Assembly (NCBI GenBank): GCA_943328915.2
Contig: CALQBW020000005.1
Span: 1-62,772 of the forward strand
Length of the DNA: 62,772 nt
Direction: 5' to 3'
DNA from: Singulisphaera sp. GP187
GTDB lineage: Bacteria > Chloroflexota > Chloroflexia > Chloroflexales > Roseiflexaceae
A program made the position numbers and the translations under genes. Positions 26,717 through 35,784 of the stretch are shown here, piece by piece (within the stretch, counting starts at the first letter, position 1; each line of letters opens with the position of its first letter). Under the pieces are notes generated by a model. That model saw only the letters and a program-made list of their open reading frames with translations. It had not been told where the DNA came from and did no database searches.

Positions 26717-28468
26717 TTATGCATTATCAACTTCATCTGCCAATGTCTCACGTTGGGACATAGCAGTATACAAACCACCATGGGCCAACAAACTGGCATG
26801 TGTACCTTGCTCGGCTATTTCGCCATCGCGAAGCAGGATAATTAAATCAGCATCACGCACGGTGGCTATCCGTTGTGCAATCAATATGGCGGTTCTTCCG
26901 TGACGAAATTGGCGCAACCCTTCGAGGATTTGCGCTGCAGTGTGCGTATCAACACTCGATAATGCATCATCTAGGACGAGTATTGCTGGGTTGCGCAACA
27001 CCGCCCGCGCGATAGCCGTGCGTTGTTTTTGACCACCCGACAAGGTGACACCACGCTCACCGACTAATGTGTCGATTCCCGCTGGGAGTTGGACAACGTC
27101 ATTACTCAATCGCGAGATGTGCAACGCTAGTTCGATTTCTTCAACTGAAGCGTCAGGCCGACCAAAAGCCACGTTTTCTCGGACAGGAACGCTAAACAAA
27201 AATGTATCTTGGGGCACATAACCAATACCTTCACGGAGCGACGATAACGAAATGTCGCGGATATCATGGCCATCGACAGAAATCACTCCTTCGCTGGGAT
27301 CTTGGACACGCGCCAATAAATTAACCAATGTTGTTTTGCCACCACCAGTTGCACCGACAATCGCTACGGTTTTCCCTTCAGCAACATCGAATGAAATATT
27401 GCGCAAAATCCACCGCGCATCCGCACCGTTTCCAACCGACACCCCAACATTATGAAATTTAATCGCTCCCGTGACGACATGGTCAATTCCACCATGATCA
27501 TCGTTATTACGAATTGTTGGGATTCGTTGCAATACCTCGCCTAAGCGCCCTGCAGCAGAAACGGCTTGTTGGTAAAGGTCGACTGTCCAACCAAGTGCAA
27601 CTACTGGCCAACCCAATGCTGCCAAATAACTGTTAAACAACACGAGATCACCGATGCTCATTTTGCCTGCTGCTACTTGTTGACCACCAATAAGCAATAC
27701 AAGCGAACCGATAATCCCCAACACGAGACTAATAATTGGCCACAACAACCCACTTAATAGCACATAGCGCACATTTTGGGCTCGGTAGCGTTCATTTACC
27801 CGCAAAAACTCTTCGGTTTCCTGGGCTTCTTGGGTGTAGGCTTTGATTGTACGGATGCCTGAAAAATCTTCTTGGACGCGCGTTGATACTTCGCCAAATA
27901 AATCTTGCACTTTACGAAAAATCAAGCGCATCCGTGCCCCGACAACAATAAACAAAATTGTAACAACCGGCAATAATGCGAGCACAATCAGCGCCAATGT
28001 TAGATTAGTGGCGACCATGAGTGCCGATGCCGAAATAATCATGAGCACTGCACCGATTTGTTGTACCCCAGGACCAAAAAATTGGCGGATTGCAGAAATA
28101 TCGTTCGTCACTCGGGTCATCAAATCGCCCGTATGGTGTTCACCATAAAATTTTTGATCGAGAATCAACAATCGGTGAAACATCGCCTCACGCACATCAC
28201 CTTCTACTTGGTGAGCAGTGCCGAGGATTAGCACCCGCGCAATAAACCCAAACAGAAAAACAACCGCAGCCATGGCTAACATTTTTAGCGCAGACGCAAC
28301 CAAATCTTCCCAAACAATCCCTCTTGTGCTGATTTCATTTACGACATCACGCACGACTTGGGGCACCATTACCGTAAATCCTATTTGGATGGCGTTACAC
28401 AAAATACCCAATAGGTACCGCCAACGATAGCGTAACACATACGGCCACAATGCACGTAATTGATTCAT
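26717..28468 (-). CDS. ABC exporter half-transporter with degenerate ATP site (heterodimer partner)
   Basis: A 583-residue half-transporter: transmembrane domain (about residues 10-310) then a nucleotide-binding domain with Walker A GATGGGKTTL, signature LSGGQKQRTAIARA and Walker B ILVLDDALSSVD. The residue after Walker B is Asp where catalytic exporters have Glu, which makes this half's own site degenerate, while its LSGGQ completes the active site of the partner. The start is set at MNQLRALWPYVLRY (28468), after AAGGGA; the frame extends to 28540 without similarity. It lies 47 bases before the partner gene in the same direction. Confidence 0.92.
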   Translation of the reverse strand: MNQLRALWPYVLRYRWRYLLGILCNAIQIGFTVMVPQVVRDVVNEISTRGIVWEDLVASALKMLAMAAVVFLFGFIARVLILGTAHQVEGDVREAMFHRLLILDQKFYGEHHTGDLMTRVTNDISAIRQFFGPGVQQIGAVLMIISASALMVATNLTLALIVLALLPVVTILFIVVGARMRLIFRKVQDLFGEVSTRVQEDFSGIRTIKAYTQEAQETEEFLRVNERYRAQNVRYVLLSGLLWPIISLVLGIIGSLVLLIGGQQVAAGKMSIGDLVLFNSYLAALGWPVVALGWTVDLYQQAVSAAGRLGEVLQRIPTIRNNDDHGGIDHVVTGAIKFHNVGVSVGNGADARWILRNISFDVAEGKTVAIVGATGGGKTTLVNLLARVQDPSEGVISVDGHDIRDISLSSLREGIGYVPQDTFLFSVPVRENVAFGRPDASVEEIELALHISRLSNDVVQLPAGIDTLVGERGVTLSGGQKQRTAIARAVLRNPAILVLDDALSSVDTHTAAQILEGLRQFRHGRTAILIAQRIATVRDADLIILLRDGEIAEQGTHASLLAHGGLYTAMSQRETLADEVDNA

Positions 28469-28522
28469 GAACCAGTCCCTTAATAATGGATTTTTGTCTG
28501 ATTGTAAGTATACCACCGCAAA

Positions 28523-28562
28523 AGAGACCTGCCCACGCACATATGTACATAGGCAGGTCTCT
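28523..28562 (-). terminator. Terminator hairpin after typA
   Basis: 11-bp arms AGAGACCTGCC (28523-28533) and complement (28552-28562). On the minus strand it is followed by CTTTTGC. It separates typA from the ABC exporter pair. Confidence 0.75.
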
Positions 28563-28590
28563 ATTGAATTTGCGGAGTGTCAATGCAACA

Positions 28591-30429
28591 CTATTCGTCG
28601 TTCTGCATTGCCATTTCGCGTCGTTTTTGGTCACGTTTGCGTTCTTCTTGGTTGAGCAATCGTTTGCGCAAACGATAATTCTTGGGAGTGACTTCCAGTA
28701 ATTCGTCATCGCCGAGGTATTCAACGGCGTCATCAAGGCTCAGGTTCCGTGGGGTTTCGAGCCGCAATGAATCATCAGCACCCGATGACCGCATATTGGT
28801 CAAATGCTTCTTTTTGCAGCAATTGACTTCAAGGTCTCGTTCACGGATGTGTTGGCCGATAATCATGCCTTCGTACACTTCATACCCTGCAGCAATGAAG
28901 AGTTGTCCGCGCTCTTGGGCACCAAACAGGCCAAAGGTGGTGGTCATACCGGCTTCTGACGCCACAAGTGAACCCAGTGCCCGCGTACTAATTTCACCCA
29001 TCATAGGTTGGTATTCGAGAAACAATGAATTGAGTTGGCCTTCGCCACGGGAAGCAGTCATGAATTGTTGGCGGAAACCCAACAAACCACGCGTTGGTAC
29101 ATGGAACGTAAGGTTGACGGTGCCATCTTCACGATAGCTCATATCGCGCATTTGGCCACGGCGTTGACCGAGTAATTCAATAACCGTACCTTGGTACTGT
29201 TCAGATACTTCGATTTCGACCTGTTCCACTGGTTCCATCCGCTGCCCATCAATCATTTTAAAAATAACTTCAGGCCGTGATACTTGGAATTCATACCCTT
29301 CGCGGCGCATGTTTTCAATCAAAATGGTCAAATGCAATTCACCACGTCCGCTCACCACAAACGCATCGGGGACGTCGGTGTCTTCGACACGCAACGCCAC
29401 GTCACGGTCACGCTCGGTATACAAACGATCCCGCAGTTTGCGTGACGTCACATGCGTTCCTTCGCGTCCGGACAGCGGGCTCGTATTGACGCCAAAGGTC
29501 ATACGCACGGTTGGTTCTTCGACTGCGATGATTGGCAGCTGTTCGGCACCAATCACATCGGAAATCGTGTCGCCAATCATACCATCAGCAATCCCCGAAA
29601 CGGCCATAATTTCGCCCGCTTGTACTTCTTCGACTTCGGTACGATTCAAGCCGTTATATACAAAAAGTTGGATTATTTTGGCAGGAGTTTGCGTACCGTC
29701 ATGGGCAAACCGAATTACTTGCTGCGCCTTGCGCAACGTGCCACGACGCAAACGACCCATCATAATTTTGCCACGATAGTCGTCATAAAACGTATTGGTA
29801 ACCAACATCTGTGCCGAAGCGTCGTTATCGACATCTGGGGCTGGAATGGTTTCGACAATAGCATCAAACAGTGGCTCAAGAGTTTCGGCCAAATTATTGA
29901 AGTCGGTACCCGAAATACCGTTTATCGCACTTGCGAAAATCACAGGGAAATCGGCTTGGTCATCGCTGGCACCCAATTCAACAAACAAATCGAATGTTTC
30001 GTTGACAACCCATTCAGGGCGGGCATTGGGGCGGTCGATTTTGTTGACGACTACGATTGCTTTATGTCCTGCAAGCAATGCTTTGCGCAACACAAAACGG
30101 GTTTGTGGCATTGGCCCGTCGACGGCATCGACCAACAACAATACACCGTCGACCATATTCATAACCCGCTCGACTTCACCACCGAAGTCTGCGTGGCCTG
30201 GAGTGTCAACAATGTTAATTTTGGTACCCTTGTACACCACAGCCGTGTTCTTGGCCATGATGGTAATACCACGCTCACGCTCGAGGTCATTCGAGTCCAT
30301 CACCCGCTCATTGACCTGCTGGTTATCACGGAATGTACGTGATTGACGAAGTAGCCCATCGACAAGGGTCGTTTTGCCATGGTCTACGTGCGCAATAATT
30401 GCAATATTGCGCAAATCGGATCGCTTCAT
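28591..30429 (-). CDS. typA: Translational GTPase TypA/BipA
   Basis: A 613-residue ribosome-associated GTPase. G1 [10 protein letters not shown] is near residue 14, the switch I RGITI follows, then G3 [12 protein letters not shown] and G4 VVNKIDRP. After the EF-G-like domains comes the C-terminal TypA-specific domain with [14 protein letters not shown] and GQERGQLF-type motifs. It assists ribosome assembly and stress adaptation in known bacteria. The frame continues to 30567, but [18 protein letters not shown] preceded by GGAG is the right start. Its 5' leader has a stable hairpin. It is the first clear gene on the left side of the candidate origin and reads away from it. Confidence 0.97.
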   Translation of the reverse strand: MKRSDLRNIAIIAHVDHGKTTLVDGLLRQSRTFRDNQQVNERVMDSNDLERERGITIMAKNTAVVYKGTKINIVDTPGHADFGGEVERVMNMVDGVLLLVDAVDGPMPQTRFVLRKALLAGHKAIVVVNKIDRPNARPEWVVNETFDLFVELGASDDQADFPVIFASAINGISGTDFNNLAETLEPLFDAIVETIPAPDVDNDASAQMLVTNTFYDDYRGKIMMGRLRRGTLRKAQQVIRFAHDGTQTPAKIIQLFVYNGLNRTEVEEVQAGEIMAVSGIADGMIGDTISDVIGAEQLPIIAVEEPTVRMTFGVNTSPLSGREGTHVTSRKLRDRLYTERDRDVALRVEDTDVPDAFVVSGRGELHLTILIENMRREGYEFQVSRPEVIFKMIDGQRMEPVEQVEIEVSEQYQGTVIELLGQRRGQMRDMSYREDGTVNLTFHVPTRGLLGFRQQFMTASRGEGQLNSLFLEYQPMMGEISTRALGSLVASEAGMTTTFGLFGAQERGQLFIAAGYEVYEGMIIGQHIRERDLEVNCCKKKHLTNMRSSGADDSLRLETPRNLSLDDAVEYLGDDELLEVTPKNYRLRKRLLNQEERKRDQKRREMAMQNDE

Positions 30430-30455
30430 GATTTCTCCATAGGAAACATACCAAA

Positions 30456-30478
30456 CGCCTCGACCATTGGTCGGGGCG
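30456..30478 (-). promoter_or_regulatory. Hairpin in the typA 5' leader
   Basis: 10-bp arms 30456-30465 and 30469-30478 with one G.U pair and loop ATT, 27 bases upstream of typA. No T run follows, so it is more likely an mRNA-stabilising or regulatory stem than a terminator. Confidence 0.5.
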
Positions 30479-30639
30479 CATCGATGCAACACACAACTTT
30501 CTATAGTGTACCACGGTAACGCATTTTGTGTCATTACAATTAGCAGTAGCGTATCACCATATTCCACGAATATGCCAAATTATGGATTGACTCACCGTGG
30601 TCTTTTATTGCAAAGCAAATCATTTTGTTTTTTACGCGT

Positions 30640-30960
30640 GCTGTTTGTGTCTTGTTATATACGTTATATTTTAATTAATATAAGAAATAGTCGTACTACT
30701 AGTCCGTGGGGATAAGTTGAAAACCGGTTTTTTGATGAACAGATTCAAGAATTTGTCAAGGAAGAATCGTGGATGAGTATCCACTGTTTGTCCAGACAAA
30801 AAACAAACAACGGAACTACTCAACAACATATACACGGACACACACTGCATATCCCCAATGTTTTCCCCAAAAGCAGTGGATAACGTGAAAACGGCAAAAA
30901 ACAACACACAAGTAATCCCATCCCCGCGCACCGGTTATACACTACTTACACACAGATAAA
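30640..30960. other. Candidate replication origin (oriC): AT-rich tract plus DnaA-box-like cluster
   Basis: No convincing gene from 30430 to 31066. An AT-rich stretch at about 30651-30690 is followed by 9-mers close to TTATNCACA. One-mismatch boxes are TTATCCCCA (30707-30715, minus), TTATCCACT (30875-30883, minus), TTATACACT (30935-30943, plus) and TTACACACA (30946-30954, plus). Two-mismatch boxes are at 30768-30776 (minus), 30777-30785, 30849-30857 and 30861-30869 (plus). GTGGAT-N4-ATCCAC at 30769-30784 puts two boxes head to head. typA reads away on the left and the M23 gene on the right; G/C bias appears to change here and parABS is 17 kb away. dnaA is not in the window. The part 30961-31066 shows nothing further. 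Confidence 0.6.
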
Positions 30961-31066
30961 TGCCAAATAAATAGTAACAGCAAATGCCGCCACCACTGGC
31001 AGTACATCCTGTTGCAGCTATCTAGTTTTCTCTATCAGGTTTAGTGTTGCGTTCTGCACTTGAATG

Positions 31067-31297
31067 CTAAAAGCCATCTAACAAGCCTTCTTGTATTGGA
31101 TCAGGTTCGTATGCAGTCACTATGTATTGATTCAATTCAGCATCATCAATAAGTTTTTGAAATGAATCACTGCCAATACGCGAAAATGCGCGGTAATATA
31201 AATTTAATAGGCTGGCCAATTCCTTATTGCCTTCAAACTTATCGGTTTCATCATTCCATTCTGCTGTTGCATCACCTTGCGTTATAACCATAATCAT
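31067..31297 (-). CDS. Small hypothetical protein next to candidate origin
   Basis: A 76-residue acidic, mostly helical reading frame (start MIMVITQGDATAEWND, end EPDPIQEGLLDGF). No family recognised. Its ATG overlaps the TGA of a second small frame upstream by four bases (ATGA), which suggests a real, coupled pair. The amino-acid composition looks protein-like (many Glu/Asp/Leu, few Cys/Trp). It could also be a remnant of a longer gene. Confidence 0.5.
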   Translation of the reverse strand: MIMVITQGDATAEWNDETDKFEGNKELASLLNLYYRAFSRIGSDSFQKLIDDAELNQYIVTAYEPDPIQEGLLDGF

Positions 31298-31455
31298 TTG
31301 CCACCATCTTTCACGATTTGTGCGAATAACTCTAAAAGTTCAGCATCTTTATTCAACAGTTTTTGTGCAACATAATCAATGGCAGTAGTAAGCACTTCTG
31401 ACCATTTACCACTATTTGATAGGTGATTTAATAACAAAACGCATAATTCCCCCAC
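31294..31455 (-). CDS. Very small hypothetical ORF coupled to the previous one
   Basis: A 53-codon frame from GTG at 31455 (or 47 codons from TTG at 31437) to TGA at 31294. It encodes an amphipathic helical peptide (KWSEVLTTAIDYVAQK, LLELFAQIVKDGGK). No ATG start exists and the GTG lies inside the terminator stem of the upstream gene, so initiation is uncertain. Evidence for reality is the ATGA overlap with the next frame and the sensible composition. Confidence 0.35.
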   Translation of the reverse strand: MGELCVLLLNHLSNSGKWSEVLTTAIDYVAQKLLNKDAELLELFAQIVKDGGK

Positions 31456-31478
31456 ACGCCTGTTGGTGTGGGGGAATT
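31445..31478 (-). terminator. Terminator after the bifunctional-nuclease-domain gene
   Basis: 13-bp perfect stem (31445-31457 and 31466-31478) with an 8-base loop, G/C-rich at the centre. In the minus direction it is followed by a T-rich stretch (GCGTTTTGTTATT). Confidence 0.8.
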
Positions 31479-31494
31479 CGTATTCTCACGTGGG

Positions 31495-32067
31495 TTATTC
31501 AGGATTGCTTTTTTTGTTTTCGTCGTCGTTATCAAGTGAATTAATGAAATCACGAAAAAGTGATAAGGAGTCTTCGCTTTTGGGCGAATCTGCTGGAGAA
31601 CTGGGGGCAGCGTCACTTGGCGTGTTGCCAGGAGAACGAAACAACGGTACATCCTGTTGCTCTTCGGTGTCAAAGGGGACGCTAGATTGATCAAACACAT
31701 GGGGTGCAACAAAAATAGGCACATTTGCGCGTAATGCTAATGCAATAGCGTCACTTGATCGGGCATCAATTTCAATCGGACCAGAGGCAGCGGTAGCAGA
31801 AATACGGGCATAAAAAGTAGTGTCTTGAATATCATTTATGGTGACATGCTCAATTTGGGCGTTAAGTTCCAGAAATATGGTAATCAGCAAGTCATGCGTC
31901 ATTGGTCGACTCGGCGTTAAGCTTTGTAACACAAAAGAAATTGCATCGGCTTCAAATTGACCAATCCAGATTGGTAAATAGCGTCGGCTATCGGAATCGC
32001 GTAACACGACCACGCGATTTTGCGTGAGCAAACTTACCCGCACACTATCGACAGTGACTCGTATCAT
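31495..32067 (-). CDS. Bifunctional nuclease domain (DUF151) protein
   Basis: A 190-residue protein. The N-terminal 135 residues are a DUF151/bifunctional nuclease domain: VVVLRDSDSRRYLPIWIGQFEADAI, the RPMTHDLL loop and IDARSSDAIALALRANVPI. Characterised homologues in plants have DNase and RNase activity; bacterial function is unsettled. The last 55 residues are a Ser/Pro/Asp/Glu-rich, probably disordered tail. The start at 32067 follows AAAGGAAG; the frame continues to 32145 without similarity. It reads towards the candidate origin and is divergent from the M23 gene. Confidence 0.88.
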   Translation of the reverse strand: MIRVTVDSVRVSLLTQNRVVVLRDSDSRRYLPIWIGQFEADAISFVLQSLTPSRPMTHDLLITIFLELNAQIEHVTINDIQDTTFYARISATAASGPIEIDARSSDAIALALRANVPIFVAPHVFDQSSVPFDTEEQQDVPLFRSPGNTPSDAAPSSPADSPKSEDSLSLFRDFINSLDNDDENKKSNPE

Positions 32068-32190
32068 TGCGCTTCCTTTCATCAACAGAATGTCAATACT
32101 TATATAATACACGTGTTTGCGTGTTGGTGGGGAATTGCATAGCACGCAGGTTTTGGGGTTACGAAAACAAAATATACGGAATTAAGATAA

Positions 32191-32220
32191 TTGACACGCC
32201 GTATACTTGCGTCGTATGAT
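32191..32220 (+). promoter_or_regulatory. Sigma-70-type promoter of the M23 peptidase gene
   Basis: TTGACA (32191-32196), 18-base spacer, TATGAT (32215-32220). The first possible start codon of the downstream frame (TTG 32191) is the -35 hexamer itself, so translation must begin later. Confidence 0.75.
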
Positions 32221-32250
32221 GGGGGTAATTGTGATTGTAATGCGATTCAA

Positions 32251-33789
32251 ATGATAATTCCCAAGACAACCTCACCAATATTTATGAACTGGTTTCTTTC
32301 GTTACGCCGCGGCGAAATCGCTGTACGTCGCGTCATTTGGGACGTGATCAATGCAATGCCATTCAATTTGGCGACCAAACAGCAACTTGCACCCTATATC
32401 CAACGCGAAAATGCCCAAGCACAAGATGTTGCACTCCGGTCTGCAAGAGCGGTGTTGACTGGGCAAATAAACGGAAACCAAAACGCAAACGCAGCATTTA
32501 TGGTGCCAGCACCACATGATTTTTTTGTCGTGGATTCATTGTTAGACCCCCAGATAGCTGGTCATTTGACGATTGCCGTGCTGGTGGGCTTGATATTGAT
32601 TTTTGGGAATAGCATAATCGAAAATAGTGGATTGCAAGGCAAAGATCGTCCTGGGATGAACCAAAAATCGGGTTTTGACATGACGATTGAAATTGATGCC
32701 CCCTTACCACAAGTCATGAGTGCATCCGAGTTAACCGTACCGCAAATGGTGACGCCGCTGCCGAGCGCTGCACCGCCGTATCTGTTCTATCACCGCATTC
32801 AACCCAATGATACACTCGGTGGTATTGCAGCAGAATACAATATGAGCCCGCGAGTGCTGTTTTGGGCAAATGGACTCCAAAACGGTCGGGTATTTATCGT
32901 GGGGAGTACCGTGCGTATCCCACGGTTGCCTGGTGTGTCGCATACCGTAGCTGAAAAAGACACCATTGCATCAATCGCGGAGCAATACGGTGTGAAAATG
33001 GAAGCAATCACCCTTTTTCGCCCAAATCGTATACACCAAAACGAAGATTTATACGTCGGCAAAGAAATTTTTATCCCGTATGCAGTGCCGGAATATCCGC
33101 AAGCCATTATTAATAAATATGGTGGGGTTGATGGTGTTGCCACGATGGAAGCCATCGAAACTGTGACGGTGCTCCAAGATGAAACCAATGTGCGTAAGGG
33201 ACCAGGTCGGGCGTTCGACAAAATTGGCACCGCACGGCTGGGACAACGCCTTATCCCTATCGCACGGTATGGCAGTTGGGTAAAGCTCGAATTAAACCCC
33301 GGTGAAATTGGTTGGATCAAAGGCGCGCTGCTTGGAATGTCTGATGGATTGGTAGGTGGGCTGCCGACGGCAACCAATGTACCATGGCCCCCGCCGCGGT
33401 GGACATGGCCAACAACCGGAAAAATTACATCACCTTTTGGCTGGCGAAGTGTCCCGATGTACATGTTTCACAACGGGGTTGACTTTGCCAATGTGGCAGG
33501 GACACCTATTTATGCAGCGCGTTATGGCAGAGTATTTGAAGCAGGTTGGTGTAGTGGCTTTGGATATTGCGTGCGTATTGATCATGGTGGTGGTGTGGTA
33601 TCGATTTATGGCCATATGTTAAAAAAACCGGTTGTCCATGTGGGTAATATTGTGGATATGGGTGATTTAATTGGTTTGATGGGCAGCACGTATGATGCTG
33701 CGGGGGGGGGCTTTTCTACCGGGGTCCATTTGCATTTGACCTTCAAAATCAACGGCAAATATGTTGATCCGCTCAAATACCTCCCGTAA
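32251..33789 (+). CDS. M23 metallopeptidase with two LysM domains and an SH3 domain
   Basis: A 512-residue envelope protein. A cytoplasmic N-terminus is followed by one membrane helix (about residues 102-122). Two LysM domains (about 176-275: RIQPNDTLGGIAAEYN and TVAEKDTIASIAEQYG), a bacterial SH3 domain (about 305-362: TNVRKGPGRAFDKIG) and a LytM/M23 domain (about 385-510) complete it. Zinc ligands are visible as HNGVDF and the HLHLTF pair, so it should be an active peptidoglycan endopeptidase. The start is ATG 32251 or 32284; neither has a clear ribosome site. A run of nine G at 33702-33710 lies just before the HLH codons. It is 15 bases upstream of murJ. Confidence 0.93.
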   Translation: MIIPKTTSPIFMNWFLSLRRGEIAVRRVIWDVINAMPFNLATKQQLAPYIQRENAQAQDVALRSARAVLTGQINGNQNANAAFMVPAPHDFFVVDSLLDPQIAGHLTIAVLVGLILIFGNSIIENSGLQGKDRPGMNQKSGFDMTIEIDAPLPQVMSASELTVPQMVTPLPSAAPPYLFYHRIQPNDTLGGIAAEYNMSPRVLFWANGLQNGRVFIVGSTVRIPRLPGVSHTVAEKDTIASIAEQYGVKMEAITLFRPNRIHQNEDLYVGKEIFIPYAVPEYPQAIINKYGGVDGVATMEAIETVTVLQDETNVRKGPGRAFDKIGTARLGQRLIPIARYGSWVKLELNPGEIGWIKGALLGMSDGLVGGLPTATNVPWPPPRWTWPTTGKITSPFGWRSVPMYMFHNGVDFANVAGTPIYAARYGRVFEAGWCSGFGYCVRIDHGGGVVSIYGHMLKKPVVHVGNIVDMGDLIGLMGSTYDAAGGGFSTGVHLHLTFKINGKYVDPLKYLP

Positions 33790-33804
33790 CACAAAGGAAA
33801 AACG

Positions 33805-35373
33805 GTGACATCGCAAACCCCCATGGGACGGCGCATCGCGCTCGCCGCAATGCTCATTGCTGTTGGTAATATTACGAGCCGCCTAATCGGAGTCATCCGT
33901 GAGGCGGTTTTTGCGGCGACATTCGGTCGTGGCAATGAATTAGCTGCCTTCACCGCCGCTGCCACCATCCCTACCCTCGTCTATGACTTGTTGTTGAGTG
34001 GCGCGTTGAGTGCGGCACTCGTGCCAGTATTTAGTCGAGTGGTACAACAACCAGAAGTGCGTGATGCATTAGTATCAAGGGTACTGAGTCTCATGATTGT
34101 CGTCGTGAGTGGGATTGTATTGCCATTGTTATGGCTCGCACCGCAAGTGGTGCAATTCCTGGCCGGTGGGTTTGACGCACATCTGCAAGCACTCACCACC
34201 AGCATGGTGCGCTGGATGTTGTTCGCGGTGCCGTGTATGGTGGTGGCTGGAGTGATGACGGCGGTGCTCCAAGCCCAACAACAATTTGTGCTGCCAGCCT
34301 TCGCCACAAGTATCTTCAATGTAGGAATTATTATTGCGGCAGTGATTTTGGCGCCTTGGCTCGGTCCAATTGCGTTGGCAATCGGCATGGTGTTGGGCGC
34401 GGCGTTGCAAGTTGCCTTGCAATATTCTGGGTTGCGGACAAGTCGTTTGACGTGGCGCACTGATTGGAACGATCCGTCGATCCGCGAAATGTTGCGGTTG
34501 TATGCGCCAGTCGCGCTGGGGATGGGTTTTTCGGCAATCGGGACGCTCATTGATCGCAGGTACGCGACCGATTTTGGTGCCCAAGTATTGCCGACAATGC
34601 GGTACGCTACTACGCTTATCCAATTCCCGTTGGGATTGGTGGCAGCAGCGGTTTCGACCGCAATATTACCTGCTTTGGCTCGGTTGAGTGATGGCAAATC
34701 ACTCGATCAGTTTCGCAACACCGTTGGGACGGCGTTGACGGTGGTTATTGCCTTGATTGTGCCAGCCAGTGTGGTGTTATGGCTGATTCGCGTGCCGCTT
34801 ACGGCGGTCATTTTGCAACGCCAAGCATTTAGTATGGCAGACACCCAAGCGGTCGCCAACACATTGATGTACTACATTCCTGGATTACCAGCAGCGGCGA
34901 TAGATCAAATTTTGCTCTTTGCCTGTTATGCCCGCGGCCGCACGCTTGCACCCAATTTAGTGCAAGGCGGTGCTATATTTGCCTATGTGTTGGGGGTTTG
35001 GCTGGTGATGCCGTGGCTTGGTCATAGCGCCGAGACATTGGCAATGGCCAATTCGATCCAATGGATTGCACATATGCTCTTGATGGCATTTATATGCCAG
35101 CAACAATTTGATTTACGAGGGTTAGCTATTGGTCAGACACTGTTGTTATGTGTGATTGCCGCAGCGGTGACCTGGGCGACCGTCCAAGCGGTGATGACCA
35201 TCGTGGTGATTTCGCAGGTTTTTATTCAAGTGATTGTGATTGCCGTGTTGACCGGGGTAATTTATCTTATCGTGGCGTGGTTACTTGGGATTACTCCGGT
35301 CCTGTTTGCGGCCGCTTTGATCCGCCAGCGTCTGACCAAAGCGTTTATACGGACGCGGCCAATGCCGCCGTAA
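33805..35373 (+). CDS. murJ: Lipid II flippase MurJ
   Basis: A 522-residue MATE-like membrane protein with about 14 helices, MurJ/MviN family. It opens with NITSRLIGVIREAVFAATFG, which contains the conserved Arg residues of helix 1, then AFTAAATIPTLVYDLLLSGALSAALVPVF is the usual second block (positions about 50-80). It moves lipid II across the membrane for peptidoglycan synthesis. GTG start with AAAGGA before it. It probably shares a transcript with the M23 peptidase. The last 29 bases overlap the end of the convergent Nudix gene. Confidence 0.95.
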   Translation: MTSQTPMGRRIALAAMLIAVGNITSRLIGVIREAVFAATFGRGNELAAFTAAATIPTLVYDLLLSGALSAALVPVFSRVVQQPEVRDALVSRVLSLMIVVVSGIVLPLLWLAPQVVQFLAGGFDAHLQALTTSMVRWMLFAVPCMVVAGVMTAVLQAQQQFVLPAFATSIFNVGIIIAAVILAPWLGPIALAIGMVLGAALQVALQYSGLRTSRLTWRTDWNDPSIREMLRLYAPVALGMGFSAIGTLIDRRYATDFGAQVLPTMRYATTLIQFPLGLVAAAVSTAILPALARLSDGKSLDQFRNTVGTALTVVIALIVPASVVLWLIRVPLTAVILQRQAFSMADTQAVANTLMYYIPGLPAAAIDQILLFACYARGRTLAPNLVQGGAIFAYVLGVWLVMPWLGHSAETLAMANSIQWIAHMLLMAFICQQQFDLRGLAIGQTLLLCVIAAAVTWATVQAVMTIVVISQVFIQVIVIAVLTGVIYLIVAWLLGITPVLFAAALIRQRLTKAFIRTRPMPP

Positions 35374-35761
35374 GTACGGCTTTCATTTGGTCGTAACGCA
35401 CTAATTCCATAGCCGTCAATGCATCGACCCAACGAAAATCGCTAATGCCTTCACTTATTTGAGGGATGACGGTGCTTTGGGTGGTATGCATTACAAAAAA
35501 ATCGACTTGTTTGCGGAGCGTGCGATCTTTTTTGAACACATCATAAAAAATTGTCTGCACCAACCCACCCAATTCACCACGGATTCCTGTTTCTTCGAAT
35601 ACTTCGCGAATTGCAGCATCGGCGCTGGATTCGCCTACCTCTAGATGTCCCTTTGGGAATGTCCATTGACCATATTGATCATAAATAACCAATATACGTA
35701 GCCCCTCTGGAGAAGCACGCAAAATAACGCAGCCGGCGGCGTGGGGAGCCGAGTCGCGCAT
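35345..35761 (-). CDS. Nudix hydrolase
   Basis: A 138-residue single-domain Nudix enzyme. The box GHLEVGESSADAAIREVFEETGI (about residues 39-61) is complete, with both catalytic Glu in REVFEETG. WTFPKGHLE and the short length fit the diadenosine polyphosphate or MutT-like subgroups that cleave nucleoside-diphosphate compounds. GAGGAA precedes the start. It is the last gene of a minus-strand run with ccdA (23-base gap) and converges on murJ with a 29-base overlap. Confidence 0.9.
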   Translation of the reverse strand: MRDSAPHAAGCVILRASPEGLRILVIYDQYGQWTFPKGHLEVGESSADAAIREVFEETGIRGELGGLVQTIFYDVFKKDRTLRKQVDFFVMHTTQSTVIPQISEGISDFRWVDALTAMELVRYDQMKAVLTAALAASV

Positions 35762-35784
35762 TGCTTCCTCGTTTCTTTAAAAAG

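Noticed and set aside
29452-30342. 296-codon open frame on + strand opposite typA
   Set aside because: It is fully antisense to a well-conserved GTPase gene and has no recognisable domain; the openness follows from typA codon use.
32191-32250. TTG 32191 as start of the M23 peptidase
   Set aside because: The TTG is the -35 hexamer TTGACA of a good promoter whose -10 is at 32215, so transcription begins downstream of it.
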